Notes under the pieces: model-generated
What the model saw: only the letters and a program-made list of their open reading frames with translations
Database searches by the model: none
Told to the model about the DNA's origin: nothing
Program-made: the position numbers and the translations under genes
Shown here: positions 62,792 through 64,000 of the stretch, in pieces
Layout: every line of letters begins with the position of its first letter
Numbering within the stretch: the stretch's first letter is position 1
Source: Salaquimonas pukyongi
GTDB lineage: Bacteria; Pseudomonadota; Alphaproteobacteria; Rhizobiales; Rhizobiaceae
Reading direction: 5' to 3'
DNA: 64,000 nucleotides
Assembly (NCBI RefSeq): GCF_001953055.1
Contig: NZ_CP019044.1
Location: 2,955,001-3,019,000 of the forward strand

Positions 62792-64000
62792 CTATGCCGC
62801 AGCTTCACGCCCGGAAGCTTCCGCAATTCTGGCCAAAAGCATGGTGCCGGTAGTCCCGGTGATTTCCACCGGAATGAAGCTGCCGGGTTCGTGGCCCGCC
62901 ACCTGATCCAGCATTGCCAGTGTGAATTGCGGCAACCGGCCCTTGCCGCCCTGCTCCAGCAAAATGCTAGCGCGTGTACCGGCAAACCCTGCAAGATGCG
63001 CAGAGAGCGCTTCATCGGCTTTCTGGCGCAAAATGCGTGCCCGCTCGCGGATTGCCTCACGCGGCAGTTGCGGCATTTTTGCCGCCGGGGTTCCGTTTCT
63101 TGGCGAAAACGGGAAAACATGCACGAAATCCAGCCCGCAGGCATCGATCAGCGACAGCGTTTCTTCGAACATGGCGTCCGTTTCCGTGGGAAAGCCGGCC
63201 ATCAGATCTGCACCGAAGGCAATCTCCGGCCGAAGCTTGCGCACTGTCTCGCAGAACTTGATCGAATCGTCTCTCAAGTGACGCCGCTTCATGCGTTTCA
63301 AGATCAAATCGCTGCCATGCTGCAGGGACAGATGCAGATGCGGCATGAAACGGGCTTCGCCGGCAATGGCCTCCATCAGCGCTTCGTCCACTTCGATGGA
63401 ATCGATGGAGGAAAGCCGCAGCCGTACCAGATCGGGAACCTGTTTCAGTACCGCCTGAACAAGCCGGCCAAGTTTCGGACTGCCAGGCAGGTCCGCACCC
63501 CAGGACGTGGTGTCGACGCCGGTCAGCACCACTTCGCGATAGCCGTTTGCCACCAGCTGTTTTACCTGCTCGACCACTTCGCCCGCGGGCACCGACCGGG
63601 AATTGCCCCGGCCATAGGGAATGATGCAGAAGGTACAGCGATGATCGCATCCGTTCTGCACCTGCACAAAGGCGCGGGTATGGCCCTCCACCGCCTGCAC
63701 CATGTGCGAGGCCGTCTCGCGCACCTCCATGATGTCGTTGACGCGAACTTTCTCGAAATCGTTGACACCGAAGTCCGGCAGGGCGCGGTAGGGCTGGCTT
63801 TTCAGCTTCTCCTCATTGCCGAGAACAAGATCGGGTTCCACCATTTCCGCAAAGGTTTCCGGCTCCGTCTGCGCCGCGCATCCCGAGACGATGATCCGCG
63901 CATTGGGGTTTTCGCGCCTTGCCTTGCGGATCGCCTGCTTTGCCTGGCGCACGGCTTCCGCCGTCACCGCACAGGTGTTGACCAGGATGGCGTCTTCCTC
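62792..64000 (-). CDS. mtaB: tRNA t6A methylthiotransferase MtaB, 5' end cut by the window
   Basis: MtaB converts t6A37 to ms2t6A37 in tRNAs reading ANN codons, using radical SAM chemistry. The visible 402 residues include VNTCAVTAEA at the window edge (first cluster Cys), SGCAAQTEPE, the radical-SAM motif CDHRCTFCIIPYGRGNSRS, and a C-terminal TRAM domain. The frame runs open to base 64000, so about 20-25 residues are missing. It lies nine bases before ftsY, so they are cotranscribed. Confidence 0.95.
   Translation of the reverse strand, partial: EEDAILVNTCAVTAEAVRQAKQAIRKARRENPNARIIVSGCAAQTEPETFAEMVEPDLVLGNEEKLKSQPYRALPDFGVNDFEKVRVNDIMEVRETASHMVQAVEGHTRAFVQVQNGCDHRCTFCIIPYGRGNSRSVPAGEVVEQVKQLVANGYREVVLTGVDTTSWGADLPGSPKLGRLVQAVLKQVPDLVRLRLSSIDSIEVDEALMEAIAGEARFMPHLHLSLQHGSDLILKRMKRRHLRDDSIKFCETVRKLRPEIAFGADLMAGFPTETDAMFEETLSLIDACGLDFVHVFPFSPRNGTPAAKMPQLPREAIRERARILRQKADEALSAHLAGFAGTRASILLEQGGKGRLPQFTLAMLDQVAGHEPGSFIPVEITGTTGTMLLARIAEASGREAAA

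Noticed and set aside
61854-62906. 350-codon plus-strand open frame opposite ftsY, Ser/Ala/Phe-rich
   Set aside because: It is the mirror of the Ala/Lys/Glu-rich FtsY N-terminus and has no ribosome-binding site.
1-64000. tRNA, rRNA, CRISPR, insertion sequence, integrase or prophage
   Set aside because: I read both strands for T-loop patterns, regular spacers, transposase motifs and phage genes, and found none that held up; the content is ordinary core chromosome.

Overview
This 64 kb window is typical chromosomal core sequence of an alphaproteobacterium of the order Hyphomicrobiales (Rhizobiales), probably near the Rhizobiaceae/Phyllobacteriaceae. The evidence is a GC-rich genome with group-specific families: DUF4167, DUF1178, DUF2794, IalB, a CarD regulator beside an RpoH2-type sigma-32, aerobic cobaltochelatase CobS/CobT, and the gene orders clpB-DUF4167-prmC-prfA-ptsP-lysC/ubiG, ppiC/secA and ccmABCD-dsbE/acnA. 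About 64 protein genes fill the window. I see no rRNA, tRNA, CRISPR array, insertion sequence, phage or integrase gene. Both end genes are cut by the window: an M23 peptidase at the left and mtaB at the right.

Layout. 1-16 kb: M23 peptidase, a YjbR-like protein, clpB with a sigma-32-like promoter, translation-termination genes (prfA, prmC), the nitrogen-PTS enzyme ptsP, lysC, ubiG, a nitrilase-superfamily amidase, glutaredoxin, comF and a methyltransferase. 16-20 kb: an orphan Flp pilin with a pilin-like small protein, mutT, a GNAT protein, argJ and a parvulin. 20-31 kb: secA, rpoH2, carD, ferredoxin fdxA, an S4 protein overlapping a SUV3-like helicase, a DUF3108 protein, rpmB and a queuosine-precursor transporter. 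31-42 kb: a phytase-like secreted protein, cobT, cobS, a J-domain protein, bolA, a CNNM/CorC protein, aroB, pyrophosphatase, DUF167, ialB and an rRNA/tRNA methyltransferase. 42-47 kb: small metabolic genes and the cytochrome c maturation cluster ccmABCD-dsbE, including the 55-residue ccmD. 47-54 kb: aconitase, a DUF1223 protein, DUF2794 and an ArsR-regulated permease. 54-64 kb: two small singletons, a lipoprotein-release-like ABC transporter with tesA, thpR, and ispZ-ftsY-mtaB.

Functional links. Transcription and stress control meet around rpoH2-carD and the clpB promoter. Protein export (secA, ftsY, a parvulin) and RNA metabolism (SUV3-like helicase, S4 protein, prfA/prmC, mtaB, thpR) are well represented. 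CcmABCD and DsbE deliver heme and reductant for c-type cytochromes. CobS-CobT are two of the three subunits of aerobic cobalt chelatase.

I found no clearly new multi-gene system. The points most worth a second look lie between genes: a family of short dispersed palindromic repeats that overlap stop or start codons; a two-armed 231-bp version between acnA and its terminator; two candidate minus-strand non-coding RNAs (near 51.6 kb and 24.8 kb); a near-perfect ArsR operator; and a small pilin-like protein in which the usual Glu5 is Gln.
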